DNA of 64,000 nucleotides from Manis javanica (taxonomy: Eukaryota; Chordata; Mammalia; Pholidota; Manidae): positions 40,366,001 through 40,430,000 of the forward strand of contig NC_133158.1 of the NCBI RefSeq assembly GCF_040802235.1, given 5' to 3'. Shown in pieces: positions 62,341 through 64,000 of this stretch (within the stretch, counting starts at the first letter, position 1; each line of letters begins with the position of its first letter). The position numbers were made by a program, and so were the translations under genes. The notes below the pieces were generated by a model. The model was not told where the DNA came from. It saw nothing but the letters and a program-made list of their open reading frames with translations, and made no database searches.

Positions 62341-64000
62341 GTAAGGGCCGGGGCACGGGCCGTCCGGTTCCCCCCCCCGCCCACGCCGCCTGGTCGCCGG
62401 CCCCCGTGGCCTCCGGGGGTGGGAACAGTGCCGTCGGCCGGGCCCGGCCACCAGGCCTCGCGCCCCTCCCCCGGGCGCCGCTCGCTCCCCTACCCCCCGC
62501 CCGCGCCCCAGCCAGGCCCCGCCCCGACAAGGCCCCGCCCCGACAAGGCCCCGCCCCTTCCTCCGGGGAGCTCCGCCCGGGGCGGCCTTAGGACTCGGGG
62601 GGCGGGGCCGACGCGGCCCAGGAAGGCGCGGGGAAGGCTGCCTTCGGCTCGGAAGCCCCGCGCCGCGACCCCTCCCTCGCTCAGAACTGCGCCGCCCCTG
62701 ACCTCCGCCCTGCCGAGACCCTCCGCAGGACAGCCGCTCACCCCGGGACCCGCGGTCCGAGCCTCGGGCCTGGCGGCGTCTGCCGAGGCGTTGCTGAGGC
62801 TTCTTGATCCTCTGCGGTTCCCGGTGCGGAGAGCGGAGAGGGCGCGAGCTGGGGACCGGCGGCGAGGCCGCGCGGATAGCCGGCCAACCCCGCGCTCCGG
62901 CTGTGCGCCCACCTCCCCGTCGCCGTCCTCGGCCGCGCGCCCACCTCTCCGTCGCCGTCCCCGGCCGCGCGCCCACCTCCCCGTCGCCGTCCCCGGCCGT
63001 GCGCCCACCTCCCCGTCGCCGCCCCTGGCCGTGCGCCCTTCCTTCCCGTCGCCGTCCTCTAGCGCCCACCTCCCGGTTCCTAACTGCCCTCTAGATCTTG
63101 CCCACCCTGCGCGGCCGCGCCCTCCTGTGTATACGCGCTTCACTCGGGTGCATTGGCTGTCAGTCTTTGGGAAGGCCCGCGGTTGTGTTAAATACTCTTT
63201 ATTAAAAACAGGATTGTGAAGCTTTTCATATGCACTCTTGGCGTCCGTCTGTTTGACCAAGTGGAAGATCTGCTGTTGAGTTCTATGCTTTGCACAGAGG
63301 CTCCCTCGGATGCCAGCCTGGCGCTAGAGAGTGCGCTCCTTCAGCTGAGGTGGGAGCCCCTTGTGCCCAGGCGTGCACGGGAGGCAGAGTCGCGTGGACC
63401 TGGGTCCTGGAGCCCATGGTCTGGCATTTGCACTCTTCCTGCCCCCTTGAGAAAAGATCCCATTCCAGAAAAACCTCTCCAGATGCAGTCAGAGCTGCCT
63501 TCGCTTTTACATTTTGATTGCAACTCAGCCTTTTACGCTGCTTCTCCTGTCCTGGGTGGTTTGTTTATTCTGGGCTAAATGTAAAGGCCCGTTCGTTCTG
63601 TTTTTCTAGGTGGCTTCCTCTTCCTGAAGTTTAAATACAATGACATGCATATGATACTCTTCAGTGTGTTTAAACTTCACTCTGGGGTGGTCACCATCCA
63701 CGGTCCAATTTAGATGAATAAACTTATTTTAACTATTGCCAAACTGACTTAGAGGTGCACCTCCTGTGCCCTTGGCCTGCTCAGGAGCTGTTCTCTCCTC
63801 CGGGCCTGGAAAGGAGGGGGACGACGCACACACTTGTGGCGATGGAAAAACACCGTATGGGTCAGCTGGGAAAACTGTCTGTCTCCCTGGATAGCTGAGG
63901 CAAGGGATTGACTGTAGTGAATGTGGTTGATATTTTCAGGGTTCTCTTTTTCTTTTACTCCTTGTTTGTTGGGAATTCACCAGGGGTCTTGGACAGGTGC
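62341..64000 (+). other. SUMO3: SUMO3 intron 1, partial
   Basis: It begins with the donor GTAAGG. The first 790 bases are CpG island with a 32-bp minisatellite, then the composition becomes ordinary. The acceptor and exon 2 lie outside the window. Confidence 0.85.
62905..63075 (+). repeat. 32-bp GC-rich minisatellite in SUMO3 intron 1
   Basis: The unit begins GCGCCCACCTCCCCGTCGCC and recurs at 62905, 62937, 62969, 63001 and 63033, exactly 32 bases apart, with a decayed sixth unit from 63062. It lies 565 bases after the SUMO3 exon 1 donor. Confidence 0.95.

Larger units (their letters stand above)
61950..63130 (+). promoter_or_regulatory. SUMO3: CpG island spanning SUMO3 promoter, exon 1 and intron 1 start
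   Basis: Dense CpG dinucleotides and very high GC begin sharply near 61950 and fade after 63130. The surrounding DNA is CpG-poor. The island covers the SUMO3 start, and no TATA box is seen near it. Confidence 0.9.

Noticed and set aside
62179-63260. Long frames on both strands across the SUMO3 CpG island (about 256-299 codons)
   Set aside because: Repetitive Arg/Gly/Pro composition produced by the CpG island and the 32-bp minisatellite; not proteins.

Overview
The window is nuclear DNA from a placental mammal. Three intron-containing vertebrate genes lie in the same orientation on the + strand: ITGB2 (integrin beta-2, CD18), PTTG1IP (PBF) and the first coding exon of SUMO3. Human 21q22.3 has the same order and relative orientation. 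The repeats are mammalian: LINE-1 in several age classes, Tigger-type DNA transposons, MIR and L2 relics, and possible LTR fragments. I see no Alu, B1/B2, ruminant BovA/Bov-tA or carnivore SINEC copies, which argues against primates, rodents, ruminants and carnivores. The L1 tails remind me of pangolin sequence, but that is only a low-confidence guess.

Layout. Positions 1-6017 hold no recognised exon: a 5'-truncated L1 (685-1665), a (TG)n microsatellite (2338-2389) and GC-rich single-copy DNA, probably ITGB2 intron 1 or its upstream flank. ITGB2 coding exons 2-16 run from 6021 to 21446. All splice sites are GT-AG, all phases close, and the spliced product is 770 residues (human CD18 has 769). 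The intergenic stretch 21.6-27.9 kb has MIR/L2 relics and two LTR-like pieces. A CpG island (27.93-28.79 kb) leads into PTTG1IP, whose six coding exons (28470-41310) encode 181 residues, with a 3'UTR to about 42.23 kb. The stretch 42.2-61.9 kb is mostly transposon-derived. It holds a near full-length antisense L1 (45213-51688), two segments of older L1, an inverted second copy of the Tigger-type element, and a second younger L1 (55407-58770) that ends inside ORF2 with a poly(A) tail and is flanked by target-site duplications. A second CpG island (61.95-63.13 kb) holds the SUMO3 promoter and exon 1 (62320-62340). A 32-bp minisatellite sits in SUMO3 intron 1.

The three genes are neighbours but not an operon. 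CD18 pairs with the leukocyte alpha subunits in adhesion. PTTG1IP is a PSI-domain membrane glycoprotein that binds securin. SUMO3 is a ubiquitin-like modifier. Nothing in the window looks like a new gene system. The observations most worth checking are the internally polyadenylated L1 insertion, an extra cysteine and an extra N-glycosylation sequon in CD18, and local repeat structures beside splice sites or promoters.
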